A stretch of DNA of 64,000 nucleotides from Streptomyces sp. D2-8 (GCF_023184515.1 NZ_JAAHBP010000007.1:62001-126000); one strand, 5' to 3'; positions 38,165-47,505 are shown, counted from the stretch's first letter. A program made the numbers and translations. The notes: generated by a model not told the origin, from the letters alone.

Positions 38165-38185
38165 GTGATCCAATCTCCCCCAGGA

Positions 38186-38227
38186 TGTGACCTATCTCCC
38201 TCCGCCAGGGGAGAACCGCAGGTCACA
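38186..38227. other. Nested inverted repeat upstream of the 260-aa gene
   Basis: TGTGACCT (38186-38193) pairs with AGGTCACA (38220-38227), and TCTCCC (38195-38200) with GGGAGA (38209-38214) inside it. Could be an operator, an RNA hairpin or a second terminator. Confidence 0.6.
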
Positions 38228-38356
38228 GCAGCCACACCCCCTCCCCCGACACCGCAGCCCTGTCCGTTTCGTGACGTTACGCACTGACAGCTGGTTAGTC
38301 CGCCCTTCAAGCTGATGTAGGAAGTCGGGGGTCGACTTTGAACCGGGAGTACGTCA

Positions 38357-39139
38357 GTGAGCGCCATGCCGATCGCGTTGCTGGTCACCACGGCCGCCAC
38401 GGGCGCCGTGGGCGTCGCCGTCCTGCGCACCGTCCTGCAGCTGCGCCGACAGGTCGCGGCCCTGCACACGGCGCTGGCCGAGAGCCGCGCCGCCACCACC
38501 CGTGCGCTGCTGCCCGCCGCTCGTACCACTGCCGACACCGATGAGATACGTGCCGCCGTGGCGGCGGCACTCGCCGAGGAGCGGGAGCGGGAGCTCGCCG
38601 AGGCGCGGGCGTTCTGGGCCGCCCAGGAGGCCCGTGACGCCTCCGACGCGCCCTCACTGCTGGGCCTGCCCGAGACCGATCTGTTCCTGCCCCGCCAGGC
38701 CGATTTCGCGGGTCTGGAGCCGGTGTCCGAGCCCGCGGCGGACGCCGAGGAGCCGGCCGGTGAGTCCCCGGAGCTGGCCGCGGCCCGCCGCCGCCACCCC
38801 TCCCACCCGGACTTCGTGCCGACGCAGTCGCCGGTCGTGAACGACCACGAGCGCACCGTCGCCACCCTGGAGGAGCTGGCCTCCTCCCGTATCGAGCTGA
38901 CGGACGTCCGCCCCGGACCCCTGGGCACCCTGGACGTCTACGTCTTCGCCGACGGCACGACCCTGTGCATGACCCCGGGCCACCGCGAGACCGCGGAGCG
39001 CCTCGCCACCGCCCTGCGCACCGGCGTGGCTCCGACCCTCCTGGGCGGCTCCGGCGTCTCCGGCGCGTACACGCTGACGTTCGAGTGCGGCGAGGAGAAC
39101 GTCTACATCCTGGCCGACCGGGTCATCGCGTCCCTCTAG
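38357..39139 (+). CDS. Conserved hypothetical protein with N-terminal membrane helix
   Basis: 260 residues from GTG 38357 (GGGAG 6 nt upstream). One N-terminal helix (about 4-26), an Ala/Arg/Glu coiled-coil region (27-90), an acidic linker and a compact C-terminal domain ([34 protein letters not shown] ... [11 protein letters not shown]). Not recognised. The stop TAG is the first three bases of a 48-nt repeat. Confidence 0.8.
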   Translation: MSAMPIALLVTTAATGAVGVAVLRTVLQLRRQVAALHTALAESRAATTRALLPAARTTADTDEIRAAVAAALAEERERELAEARAFWAAQEARDASDAPSLLGLPETDLFLPRQADFAGLEPVSEPAADAEEPAGESPELAAARRRHPSHPDFVPTQSPVVNDHERTVATLEELASSRIELTDVRPGPLGTLDVYVFADGTTLCMTPGHRETAERLATALRTGVAPTLLGGSGVSGAYTLTFECGEENVYILADRVIASL

Positions 39140-39184
39140 GGGCGCGGGGCTGTATCGATGTGCGGCTCCGCCGCGCGGGCGCGA
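39137..39184 (+). repeat. 48-nt interspersed repeat, copy 2
   Basis: TAGGGGCGCGGGGC at its start includes the stop codon of the preceding gene. 46 of 48 bases match the reverse complement of 19408-19455, with the GCGGC-TCC-GCCGC core. Confidence 0.85.
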
Positions 39185-39218
39185 GCGACCACACACAGCC
39201 GGCACACGCGAACGGCGC

Positions 39219-39524
39219 TCACACCCCCGCCCGCTTCTGCGCCTCCTCCACCACCCTCACCGCGTCATCGACATCGGCATCACTGGGAATCACCACCGCC
39301 AGATCATGCCCGGCCACGGTGATCTGATCTGCCGCTGCAAACATCCCCGCATCCGGCATCTCCCGAGGCTCCACACCCTCGAGGACCTGCGCCCTCCGGG
39401 CCAACTCCCTGGCCAGCTCCAGAGCCTCAGCGGCAGCTCCGCGCTGCAACCGGCTCTGGGGCGCGGCCCTCAATCGATCGGCGAAGTGCTCCACCGCACG
39501 GGTCAGAGGCGTCGTATCAACCAC
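39219..39524 (-). CDS. Small hypothetical protein
   Basis: 101 residues from GTG 39524; ORF extends upstream to 39572 but that part overlaps the divergent gene's leader. An Arg/Ala-rich helical N-terminal half, then AADQITVAGHDLAVVIPSDADVDDAVRVVEEAQKRAGV. No family recognised and no clear ribosome site. Confidence 0.5.
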   Translation of the reverse strand: MVDTTPLTRAVEHFADRLRAAPQSRLQRGAAAEALELARELARRAQVLEGVEPREMPDAGMFAAADQITVAGHDLAVVIPSDADVDDAVRVVEEAQKRAGV

Positions 39525-39625
39525 GCCGCGAGCGTACGCGTCGCACCGGGACTGTTGCCAACGGGCGAACACTCAGGCACGGTGACCTGAAGGACCGGCT
39601 TACATCCCAGCGTCCGGAGGCGCCG

Positions 39626-39856
39626 ATGTCCCAAGTCTTCTCCGAAGAGACCCATCGCAACATGCTCGCCCGCATCCCGCACTGCACCGGTCGTGAGATC
39701 TCCGACTGGTTGCGCACCGTCGAAGAAGGCCCGGCACTCTTCCGTTTCGAGGAAAAGGTCAGCTGGCTCCGGCACGAACACAATCTCGCGTACGGCCACG
39801 CCAAGGCGATCGTCCACGAGTACGACCTGAGGAGGGCCGCGCGCAAACTGCTCTAG
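39626..39856 (+). CDS. DUF4287-containing small protein
   Basis: 76 residues with GGAGG upstream. The MSQVFSEETHRNMLARIPHCTGREISDWLRTV block and WLRHEHNLAYGHAKAIVHEYDLRRAARKLL match DUF4287, a small domain of unknown function in actinobacteria. Ends in a perfect terminator. Confidence 0.88.
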   Translation: MSQVFSEETHRNMLARIPHCTGREISDWLRTVEEGPALFRFEEKVSWLRHEHNLAYGHAKAIVHEYDLRRAARKLL

Positions 39857-39880
39857 GCGCGCACACCGTTCCTTGGACGA

Positions 39881-39912
39881 CGAAGGGCCCCGGCCGGAGC
39901 CGGGGCCCTTCG
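39881..39912. terminator. Bidirectional terminator
   Basis: Perfect 14-bp stem CGAAGGGCCCCGGC (39881-39894), loop CGGA, complement 39899-39912, between convergent genes. Confidence 0.9.
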
Positions 39913-39930
39913 CGCTACGACCGTCGAGGA

Positions 39931-40839
39931 CTAGTCGCTGCTGTTGAGGATCGAGATGAGCCTCAGGAACTCCAGGTAGATCCACACCAGCGTCAGCGTG
40001 AGGCCGAAGGCCGCGAGCCAGGCCTCTTCGCGCGGGGCGCCGTAGGCGACGCCGTCCTCGACCTGCTTGAAGTCCAGGGCGAGGAAGCACGCGCCGAGGA
40101 TGATGCCGATGACGCCGAAGATCACACCGAGGGCACCGCTGCGGAAGCCGAGGCCGTCACCGCCGCCGAACACCGCGAACAGCAGGTTCACGGCCATCAG
40201 CAGGATGAAGCCGAGCGCGGCCGCCATCACGAAGCCGTAGAAGCGGCGGTTGACGCGGATCCAGCCGGCCTTGTAGGCGATCAGCACACCGGCGAAGACC
40301 GCCATGGTGCCGATCACCGCCTGCATGGCCGCACCGTCGGCGATGCGGTTGTCGACGATGTTGGAGATGACGCCGAGGAACACACCCTCGAACGCGGCGT
40401 ACGTCAGGATCAGCGCGGGCGAGGCCTTGCGCTTGAAGGACTGCACGAGCGCCAGGACCATGCCGATCAGCGCGGCGCCGATACCGATGCCGTAGGCACG
40501 GCTGATGTTGGCGTCGTCGACCGGCAGCAGGGCCCAGGAGAGCGCCGCGGTGACGATGAGCACGCCGAGCGTGCTCGCGGTGCGCAGGACGACGTCGTCG
40601 ATGGTCATCCGGCCGGTGGTGGCCGGGGCCTGCGGCGGCGCGCCGTACTGCAGGTCCTGCTGGGCGTAAGGGTTCTGCGCGTACGGGTTCTGGGCGTACT
40701 GGTCGCCCGTCGGCTGCGCGTACGGGTTGCCCTGGGTGGCGACAGCGGGACCCCCGGCCTGCGGCGCGGTGTTGAAGCCCGCGTAGCCGTTGTCGCGGCT
40801 GAACCCCCGTCGCGAGAAGACCGGGTTTCTGCTCCTCAT
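39931..40839 (-). CDS. Bax inhibitor-1/YccA-family membrane protein
   Basis: 302 residues. An N-terminal cytoplasmic region of about 75 residues is rich in NPYAQ repeats, followed by seven helices. GAREEAWLAAFGLTLTLVWIYLEFLRLI closes the protein. BI-1 proteins are calcium-leak-like channels in bacteria; the role here is inferred from family. The start ATG has GGAGTGAA 3 nt upstream. Confidence 0.9.
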   Translation of the reverse strand: MRSRNPVFSRRGFSRDNGYAGFNTAPQAGGPAVATQGNPYAQPTGDQYAQNPYAQNPYAQQDLQYGAPPQAPATTGRMTIDDVVLRTASTLGVLIVTAALSWALLPVDDANISRAYGIGIGAALIGMVLALVQSFKRKASPALILTYAAFEGVFLGVISNIVDNRIADGAAMQAVIGTMAVFAGVLIAYKAGWIRVNRRFYGFVMAAALGFILLMAVNLLFAVFGGGDGLGFRSGALGVIFGVIGIILGACFLALDFKQVEDGVAYGAPREEAWLAAFGLTLTLVWIYLEFLRLISILNSSD

Positions 40840-40998
40840 TTCACTCCTCCATGGCCAACACTGCGTGACCTTGGGCTCAAGAGTAATAGGTAGGCAAAGG
40901 AATGACCCTACTGCTTGGGGAGGATCTTTCCCTCGTCGTGCTGCGCAACACGCTACGTGGCTTCGTGATTCCCCACACCGGAGGGGGTCACTCCCGGC

Positions 40999-42174
40999 TC
41001 ACCCGAACGGGAAGCCCGTGTACGCCTCCGCCAGGTCCGTCTCGGCGGCGCGGGAGGAGGCGATCCGCTCCAGCCGGGCGAGCTGGAGCCGGTCCTCGAA
41101 GGGCGTGGCGTCGGGCGCGCGGTGCAGCAGGGTCGTCATGTCGTAGGAGAACCGCTCGGCCTGCCAGACCCGGCGCAGGCAGGTCTGCGAGTAGGCGTCG
41201 AGCAGGTCCGGCGATCCGGTCTCCTGCCGATGGGTCAGGGCCCGCGCGAACGTCACGACATCACCGACGGCGAGGTTCAGCCCCTTGGCTCCGGTCGGGG
41301 GAACGATGTGAGCCGCGTCACCCGCGAGGAAGAGGCGTCCGTGGCGCATGGGCTCGTGGACGTAGGAGCGCATGGGCGTGACCGACTTCTGGGTGATCGG
41401 GCCGCGTTCGAGGCGCCAGTCGTCGGCGGTCTCGAACCGGCACTCCAGCTCGTCCCAGATCTCCTCGTCGCTCCACGCCCCGGCGTCGGTGCCGTCGGGC
41501 ACCTGGAGGTAGAGGCGGGAGACGGCCGGCGAGCGCATGGAGAGCAGGGCGAAGCCGCGGTCGTGGCGGGCGTAGACGAGTTCGTCGTGCGAGGGCGGCA
41601 CGTCGGCGAGGATGCCGAGCCAGCCGAAGGGGTACGTCCGTTCGAAGACTTGGGTGAGGGGGGCGGGGATCGCCTTGCGGGCGACGCCCCAGAAGCCGTC
41701 ACAGCCGACGACGTAGGCGCACTCCAGGACGTCCTCGCGGCCCTCGTGCCGGAAGCGGATCCGCGGGGCGTCGGTGTCCGCGTCCTCCACGGCCAGCGCC
41801 TCCGCCTCGAAGAGCAGGGGCCCGCCCTCCCGGAGCTGGAGGGCGATGAGGTCCTTGCAGACCTCGGTCTGGGCGTAGACCATCACCGACCGGCCGCCGG
41901 TGAGGGCGGGGAAGTCGACGCGGTGGCGGCTGCGGTCGAAGCGCAGCTCGATGCCGTCGTGGCGCAGCCCCTCGCGGTCCATGCGCTCCCCGGCGCCGGC
42001 CGCGCGCAGCACGTCCGCCGTGCCCTGCTCCAGGATCCCGGCGCGCTGCCGTCGTTCGACGTAGGCGCGGTCGCGGCTCTCCAGGACGACCGAGTCGATG
42101 CCCGCGTCGTGAAGCAGCCGGGCGAGGAGGAGGCCGGCAGGGCCCGCTCCGATGATGCCGACGGTGGTGCGCAT
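40999..42174 (-). CDS. pobA: 4-hydroxybenzoate 3-monooxygenase PobA
   Basis: 391-residue FAD flavoprotein hydroxylase converting 4-hydroxybenzoate to protocatechuate, the entry to the beta-ketoadipate path. Seen: VGIIGAGPAGLLLARLLHDAG, RAGILEQGT, DVPPSHDELVYARHDRGFAL, GRLFLAGDAAHIVPPTGAKGLNLAVGD. Start ATG 42174 with GAGG upstream. A perfect inverted repeat lies 31-48 nt upstream. Confidence 0.94.
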   Translation of the reverse strand: MRTTVGIIGAGPAGLLLARLLHDAGIDSVVLESRDRAYVERRQRAGILEQGTADVLRAAGAGERMDREGLRHDGIELRFDRSRHRVDFPALTGGRSVMVYAQTEVCKDLIALQLREGGPLLFEAEALAVEDADTDAPRIRFRHEGREDVLECAYVVGCDGFWGVARKAIPAPLTQVFERTYPFGWLGILADVPPSHDELVYARHDRGFALLSMRSPAVSRLYLQVPDGTDAGAWSDEEIWDELECRFETADDWRLERGPITQKSVTPMRSYVHEPMRHGRLFLAGDAAHIVPPTGAKGLNLAVGDVVTFARALTHRQETGSPDLLDAYSQTCLRRVWQAERFSYDMTTLLHRAPDATPFEDRLQLARLERIASSRAAETDLAEAYTGFPFG

Positions 42175-42204
42175 CGGACGACCTCTTCTCATCCACGTTC
42201 GTCA

Positions 42205-42222
42205 GGTGAAATTTCTTTCACC
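42205..42222. promoter_or_regulatory. Operator-like palindrome upstream of pobA
   Basis: GGTGAAA-TTTC-TTTCACC, perfect 7-bp arms with 4-nt spacer, 31-48 nt upstream of the pobA start. Suits a dimeric regulator such as an IclR- or MarR-family PobR-like protein; none is encoded adjacent. Confidence 0.55.
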
Positions 42223-42308
42223 ATGTGCATGTGAGTCTCCGACGGCATGCGCCCGCTGTCAACGGGCACGCCGTGAACTCTTCAATGGACCACGCAGGGA
42301 TCGGAAGG

Positions 42309-42392
42309 TGCCCGGAGCCGGACTCGAACCGGCACGCCCGCGAAGGGGCAGCGAGGTTTAAGCTCGCCGTGTCTGCATTCCACCATCCGGGC
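42309..42392 (-). tRNA. bldA: tRNA-Leu (UAA anticodon), bldA
   Basis: 84 nt with acceptor GCCCGGA/TCCGGGC, anticodon stem GCGAG-CTTAAAC-CTCGC with anticodon TAA at 42359-42361, a long variable arm (GCCCCTTCGCGGGC) typical of tRNA-Leu, and T arm GGTTCGAGTCC. Discriminator A, CCA not fully encoded (ACCT follows). This reads UUA, the rarest leucine codon in Streptomyces; the gene is bldA, a developmental regulator of TTA-containing genes. Confidence 0.95.
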
Positions 42393-42809
42393 AGGCCGTG
42401 GGCTCCGCATCGAGGTTCCGAGACTATCCGGACGGGTCCCCCGAACAGCGGAAGCGTGGACCGATGTTGTCTTATTTTATTGACGTCTGAGGGTGCGTCA
42501 GCACACGGAACACGCCATCCGCACTTGCCAATAGCCTTGCGTGCGGCGGTCGGCCGCGTATGCGGAATGACGGAATTTCACCGCCCGAACGAGGGCACTC
42601 CACCTGTTCTCGACACCTTGGGCGCATCGGTTCCCGACACCCGGGCCCCTCAGGGGCGTTCGTCATCCCCAGGTATGACACGACCCCGCGCGGTCAGACT
42701 GCAGTCGGCCTTCGGAACCAGAACAACGGGTGACTACACGGCGCCGTGGGACCCGGACGATGGAACACGTCCTTCCCCGTAGTCAGCCGTCCGACAGGAG
42801 AGCCATCCC
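42393..42809. other. Intergenic region bldA promoter / ABC transporter leader
   Basis: 417 nt without a gene. An AT-rich TTGTCTTATTTTATTGACG patch at 42464-42484 is the most AT-rich tract here and could be part of a promoter. A hairpin-forming GGGCCCCTCAGGGGC is near 42643-42656. No ORF has coding character. Confidence 0.5.
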
Positions 42810-43580
42810 GTGACCACCGCTTCCCTCACCGACCGGGCCACCACCGCGGCCGCGCGCGCCACGGATCTGTCGAAGATCTATGGACAGGGTGAGACCCAGG
42901 TGGTCGCCCTGGACCGCGTCTCCGTCGACTTCCGGCAGGCCGAGTTCACCGCGATCATGGGTCCTTCCGGCTCCGGCAAGTCCACCCTGATGCACTGCGT
43001 GGCCGGTCTCGACTCCTTCTCCTCCGGGTCGGTGCGCATCGGCGACACCGAGCTCGGCTCGCTGAAGGACAAGCAGCTGACCAAGCTGCGCCGGGACAAG
43101 ATCGGCTTCATCTTCCAGGCGTTCAACCTGCTGCCGACCCTGACCGCCCTGGAGAACATCACCCTTCCGATGGACATCGCGGGGCGCAAGCCGGACAAGG
43201 AGTGGCTGGACTCCGTCATCCGGATGGTCGGCCTGGCGGACCGGCTCGGCCACCGGCCGTCCCAGCTGTCCGGCGGTCAGCAGCAGCGCGTCGCCGTGGC
43301 CCGGGCGCTGGCCTCCCGGCCCGAGATCATCTTCGGTGACGAGCCCACCGGAAACCTCGACTCGCGCTCCGGCGCCGAGGTGCTGGGCTTCCTGCGCAAC
43401 TCCGTGCGGGAGCTGGGCCAGACGGTGGTGATGGTGACGCACGACCCGGTGGCCGCGGCCTACGCGGACCGGGTGATCTTCCTCGCGGACGGCCGGATCG
43501 TCGACGAGATGCACGGGCCGACGGCCGACTCCGTGCTCGACCGCATGAAGGCGTTCGACGCCAAGGGCCGCACGAGCTGA
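42810..43580 (+). CDS. ABC transporter ATP-binding protein (LolD/MacB-type)
   Basis: 256 residues. Walker A GPSGSGKST, Q-loop FQAFNLLPTLTALENI, signature LSGGQQQRVAVARAL, Walker B IIFGDEPTGNLD, H-loop VMVTHD. Of the MacB/LolD lipid- and lipoprotein-exporter type. The GTG start has AGGAG 9 nt upstream. Coupled to the downstream FtsX-type permease, 49 nt away. Confidence 0.95.
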   Translation: MTTASLTDRATTAAARATDLSKIYGQGETQVVALDRVSVDFRQAEFTAIMGPSGSGKSTLMHCVAGLDSFSSGSVRIGDTELGSLKDKQLTKLRRDKIGFIFQAFNLLPTLTALENITLPMDIAGRKPDKEWLDSVIRMVGLADRLGHRPSQLSGGQQQRVAVARALASRPEIIFGDEPTGNLDSRSGAEVLGFLRNSVRELGQTVVMVTHDPVAAAYADRVIFLADGRIVDEMHGPTADSVLDRMKAFDAKGRTS

Positions 43581-43629
43581 CGCCCCCTCACCGACGCACC
43601 GGCCCGAACCGACTGGACTGAGAAAACCC

Positions 43630-46158
43630 ATGTTCCGAACCGCCTTGCGCAACGTGCTCGCGCACAAGGCCCGGCTCCTGATGACCGTACTCGCCGTGAT
43701 GCTCGGCGTGGCCTTCGTGTCGGGGACCCTGGTCTTCACCAACACCATCTCCGACGCCTACCAGAAGAGTTCGGCGAAGGGCTTCGACCAGGTCGACGTC
43801 GCCATGACGGCGGACTACGAGGAGGCCGAGGGCGACCGCGTCGGCAAACTCCACGAGCTGGACCAGGCCGTGCTCGACAAGAGCGAGCGGGTGCCCGGGG
43901 CCGCGTCCGCCATCGGTGTCGTGCAGAACTTCACCGCCATCGCCGACAAGGACGGCAACCTGATCGGCGAGGGCTTCCAGTCGCAGGGCGGCAACTACTG
44001 GGGCACCAAGGACCCCCGATACCCGCTGGTCAGCGGGCACGCCCCCAAGGGCCGGGGCGAGATCCTCATCGACTCCGCCACGGCGAAGCGCGCCGGCTAC
44101 GAGGTCGGCGACACCGTGCGGATGTCCGTCGACGGGCCGGTCCTGACCCCGAAGATCACCGGCATCTTCACCACCGACGACGGCAACGTCGCGGCCGGCG
44201 GCAGCCTCACCCTGTTCGACACGGCGACCGCCCAGAAGCTGCTGGGCAAGCCGGGCGTGTACGACCAGATCGACGTCAAGGCGAAGCCGGGCGTCACGCA
44301 GGCCGCGCTGAAGGCGGAGCTGGACAAGGCGCTGCCGAAGGGCACCGTCTCGACCACCACCGGCAAGCAGCTCGCCGACGACCAGGCCGACGCGATCTCC
44401 CGGTCGATGAGCGGCATGCAGACGGCCCTGCTGGTCTTCGCCGGCATCGCCCTGTTCGTCGGCACCTTCATCATCGCCAACACCTTCACCATGCTGGTCG
44501 CCCAGCGCACCAAGGAGCTGGCGCTGATGCGGGCGGTCGGCGCCTCGCGCCGGCAGGTGACGCGCTCGGTGCTCATCGAGGCGTTCGTGGTCGGCGCGGT
44601 CGCCGCCGTGACCGGGCTGGTCGCGGGCATCGGCATCGGGGCCGGACTGCGCTCCCTCATGGGCACGTTCGACGCGACCGTGCCCGACGGGCCGCTGGTC
44701 ATCACGCCCGGCACGATCGTCGCCGCGCTCGCGGTCGGCATCCTGGTGACCATGCTGGCGGCGTGGCTGCCGGGACGCCGGGCCGCGAAGATCCCGCCGG
44801 TGGCGGCCATGAGCAGCGTGCACGCCAAGGCCACGACCAAGTCGCTGGTGCTGCGCAACACGCTGGGCGCCCTGGTCTCGGCCGCGGGTATCGCGGTGGT
44901 CCTGGTGGCCACGACCATGGACGGTTCGGACGGCCAGATGCCGATGGGCTTCGGCGCGGTGCTGCTGATCATCGGCGTGTTCATCCTGACCCCGCTGCTG
45001 TCCCGCCCGCTGATCGCCGCCGCCGCGCCGGTGCTGCGTGCCTTCGGCGTCTCCGGCAAGCTGGCCCGGCAGAACTCGGTGCGCAACCCGCGCCGCACGG
45101 CCGCCACCGCCTCCGCGCTGATGATCGGCCTGACCCTGATCACCGGCATGACGGTGATGGCGGGCAGCCTTCAGCAGGCCATCGAGAAGATGGCGTCGGC
45201 GTCGATCAAGGCCGACTACGTGGTGTCCATGGCGAACGGCAACCCGCTGTCGCCAGACGTCGAGAAGAAGCTGAAGCAGGCGGGCGACGTCACCGCCACC
45301 AGCCCGATGCTCAACGCCGAATCCCGGATCGACGGCCAGAGCGAGTACCTGACCGGCGTCAACGGCGCCGCGATCGGCGACCTGGTCGACCCGAAGGTCG
45401 ACGAGGGCACCTTCAAGGTCGGCGGCAGCAACGTCGTCGTGGACAGCGAGACCGCCAAGTCCTACGGCTGGAAGGCCGGTTCCGCCTTCACCGTCTCCTA
45501 CGGGGACGGCAAGAAGCAGAAGCTCACGGTCGCCGGGACGTACGAGAGCAACGACTTCCTGCGCGGCATCCTGCTCGACGAGAAGACGCTCGCCCCGCAC
45601 GAGCCGGACCCGTACACCATGAACGTCATGGTGAAGACCGCCGACGGCACGTCCGGCGCGGTGCAGGACAAGCTGGAGAAGGCTCTCGGCACCAACCCTG
45701 CGATCAAGGTCCAGTCCAAGGCGGACATCTCCAACGAGATCGCGCGGATGTTCACGCTGATGCTGAACATGGTCTACGGCCTGCTCGCGATGGCGGTGAT
45801 CGTGGCGGTCCTCGGCGTCATCAACACCCTGGCCATGTCGGTCTTCGAGCGCTCCCAGGAGATCGGCATGCTCCGCGCGATCGGCCTGGACCGCAAGAAC
45901 ATCAAGCGGATGGTCCGCCTGGAGTCCCTGGTGATCTCCCTGTTCGGCGCGGTGCTGGGCATCGGCCTGGGCGTCTTCTTCGGCTGGGCGGCCGGTGAGC
46001 TGCTGGCCTCGAAGATGGCGACGTACGAGCTGGTCCTGCCGTGGGCGCGGATCGGTGTCTTCCTGCTGCTGGCCGCGACGGTGGGCGTCCTCGCGGCGCT
46101 GTGGCCGGCCCGGCGTGCGGCACGGCTGAACATGCTGGAGGCCATCAAGGCCGAGTAG
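43630..46158 (+). CDS. FtsX/MacB-family ABC transporter permease
   Basis: 842 residues with two FtsX-like domains. Helix at about 16-38, a long extracytoplasmic region, three helices about 265-385, helices 410-450, a second soluble region and three C-terminal helices. Two permease domains fused in one chain are typical of the Streptomyces two-gene exporters. Probably exports lipoproteins, antibiotics or cell-wall lipids; not specifiable. Confidence 0.93.
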   Translation: MFRTALRNVLAHKARLLMTVLAVMLGVAFVSGTLVFTNTISDAYQKSSAKGFDQVDVAMTADYEEAEGDRVGKLHELDQAVLDKSERVPGAASAIGVVQNFTAIADKDGNLIGEGFQSQGGNYWGTKDPRYPLVSGHAPKGRGEILIDSATAKRAGYEVGDTVRMSVDGPVLTPKITGIFTTDDGNVAAGGSLTLFDTATAQKLLGKPGVYDQIDVKAKPGVTQAALKAELDKALPKGTVSTTTGKQLADDQADAISRSMSGMQTALLVFAGIALFVGTFIIANTFTMLVAQRTKELALMRAVGASRRQVTRSVLIEAFVVGAVAAVTGLVAGIGIGAGLRSLMGTFDATVPDGPLVITPGTIVAALAVGILVTMLAAWLPGRRAAKIPPVAAMSSVHAKATTKSLVLRNTLGALVSAAGIAVVLVATTMDGSDGQMPMGFGAVLLIIGVFILTPLLSRPLIAAAAPVLRAFGVSGKLARQNSVRNPRRTAATASALMIGLTLITGMTVMAGSLQQAIEKMASASIKADYVVSMANGNPLSPDVEKKLKQAGDVTATSPMLNAESRIDGQSEYLTGVNGAAIGDLVDPKVDEGTFKVGGSNVVVDSETAKSYGWKAGSAFTVSYGDGKKQKLTVAGTYESNDFLRGILLDEKTLAPHEPDPYTMNVMVKTADGTSGAVQDKLEKALGTNPAIKVQSKADISNEIARMFTLMLNMVYGLLAMAVIVAVLGVINTLAMSVFERSQEIGMLRAIGLDRKNIKRMVRLESLVISLFGAVLGIGLGVFFGWAAGELLASKMATYELVLPWARIGVFLLLAATVGVLAALWPARRAARLNMLEAIKAE

Positions 46159-46165
46159 CGGACGC

Positions 46166-46207
46166 GCGAAGGGCCCCTTTCCCGCGGGTGGGAAAGGGGC
46201 CCTTCGC
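46166..46207. terminator. Very strong terminator after the ABC exporter
   Basis: Perfect 18-bp stem GCGAAGGGCCCCTTTCCC (46166-46183), loop GCGGGT, complement 46190-46207. Confidence 0.95.
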
Positions 46208-46212
46208 CGTTC

Positions 46213-47505
46213 TCAGTTCCAGGTGCGGGTGCGCAGCGGCAGGTCCGACGCCCCGGACAGGGGGGTGCGCACGGCCAGGACCTGGTTGACGCCGATGCGG
46301 TTGCGTTCGAAGGCCAGGGCGGAGGCCGCCATGTACAGGCGCCAGATGCGGGCCCGGCCGGGGCTGGTCAGCTGGACGGCACGCTGCCAGTCGGCCTCCA
46401 GGCGGGCGACCCACTGACGCAGGGTGAGGGCGTAGTGCTCGCGGATCGCCTCGACGTCGCGTACCTCGAACCCGGCGCGCTCCAGCCGGTCCACGGTGCT
46501 GCCGATCGGCTGGAGCTCGCCGTCGGGGAAGACGTAGGAGTCGATGAAGGCGTCGACGCTGTACGTCATCTCGTCCCGCTGCGGGCGGCGGGCGATCTGG
46601 TGGTTCAGGAGCCGTCCGCCGGGCTTGAGCAGGTTGTACAGGTCGGCCGCGTACTCCAGGTACCGCTCGCCGCCGACGTGTTCGGCCATGCCGATGGAGG
46701 AGATCGCGTCGTAGGGCCCGTCGCGGACGTCGCGGTAGTCCTGGACGCGGATCTCGACCTTGTCGGTGAGGCCCTCGTCGGCGACGCGCTTGCGGGCGTA
46801 GGCGGCCTGCTCCTGGGAGAGGGTGACGCCGACGACGCTCACGCCGTGCTCGCGGGCGGCGTGGATGGCCATGGAGCCCCAGCCGCAGCCGACGTCGAGC
46901 AGCCTTCGGCCGGGGCTCAGTCCGAGCTTGCGGCAGACGAGTTCGAGCTTGTCCCGCTGGGCCTGTTCGAGGGTGCTGTCCGGGGTGGGCCAGTAGGCGC
47001 AGGAGTACACCATGGACGGGCCGAGGACGATCTCGTAGAAGTCGTTGCCGACGTCGTAGTGGTGGCTGATGGCGCGTCTGTCGGTGCGCTTGGTGTGCAG
47101 GTGGCGGCGGGGGCTGCGGGCCTCTTCGCGGGGCGGGGCGGGCGGCAGCGGGGGGCCGGCGAGTCTGACCAGTCCGCGGACGGCGGCGCGGACCTCGGGG
47201 TCGCGCAGGGCCTGGGCGAGGGTGCGGGCGTCCTCACCGCGCTCCCAGATCAGACCGGCCAGCAGGTCGAGGGTGGCGTAGAGGTCGCCCTCGATGTCGA
47301 GGTCCCCCGCCACCCAGGCGCGGGCCAGACCCAGTTCACCCGGCTTCCACAGCAGGCGGCGCAGCGCGCGGCGGTTGCGTACGACCAGGGTCGGCGCGCC
47401 CGGCGGGCCGGCCTGCGAACCGTCCCAGGCGCGGATGCGCACCGGGAGCGGTGCTCCCAACAACTGTGTGAAGAGGCCCTGCAGCCGCGTCGCGGCGTCT
47501 GCCAT
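46213..47505 (-). CDS. Cyclopropane-fatty-acyl-phospholipid synthase family methyltransferase
   Basis: 430 residues from ATG 47505 (GGAGG 8 nt upstream); upstream starts lack this site. A non-catalytic N-terminal domain, then SAM-binding LLDVGCGWGSMAIHAAREHG, ISHHYDVGNDFYEIVLGPSMVYSCAYW and FIDSYVFPDGELQPI, matching CmaA/Cfa. It uses S-adenosylmethionine to cyclopropanate or methylate membrane lipids. Convergent with the ABC exporter. Confidence 0.92.
   Translation of the reverse strand: MADAATRLQGLFTQLLGAPLPVRIRAWDGSQAGPPGAPTLVVRNRRALRRLLWKPGELGLARAWVAGDLDIEGDLYATLDLLAGLIWERGEDARTLAQALRDPEVRAAVRGLVRLAGPPLPPAPPREEARSPRRHLHTKRTDRRAISHHYDVGNDFYEIVLGPSMVYSCAYWPTPDSTLEQAQRDKLELVCRKLGLSPGRRLLDVGCGWGSMAIHAAREHGVSVVGVTLSQEQAAYARKRVADEGLTDKVEIRVQDYRDVRDGPYDAISSIGMAEHVGGERYLEYAADLYNLLKPGGRLLNHQIARRPQRDEMTYSVDAFIDSYVFPDGELQPIGSTVDRLERAGFEVRDVEAIREHYALTLRQWVARLEADWQRAVQLTSPGRARIWRLYMAASALAFERNRIGVNQVLAVRTPLSGASDLPLRTRTWN

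Noticed and set aside
43588..45600. 670-codon minus-strand ORF opposite the ABC permease
   Set aside because: Antisense shadow; composition is Gln/Arg/His/Gly biased.
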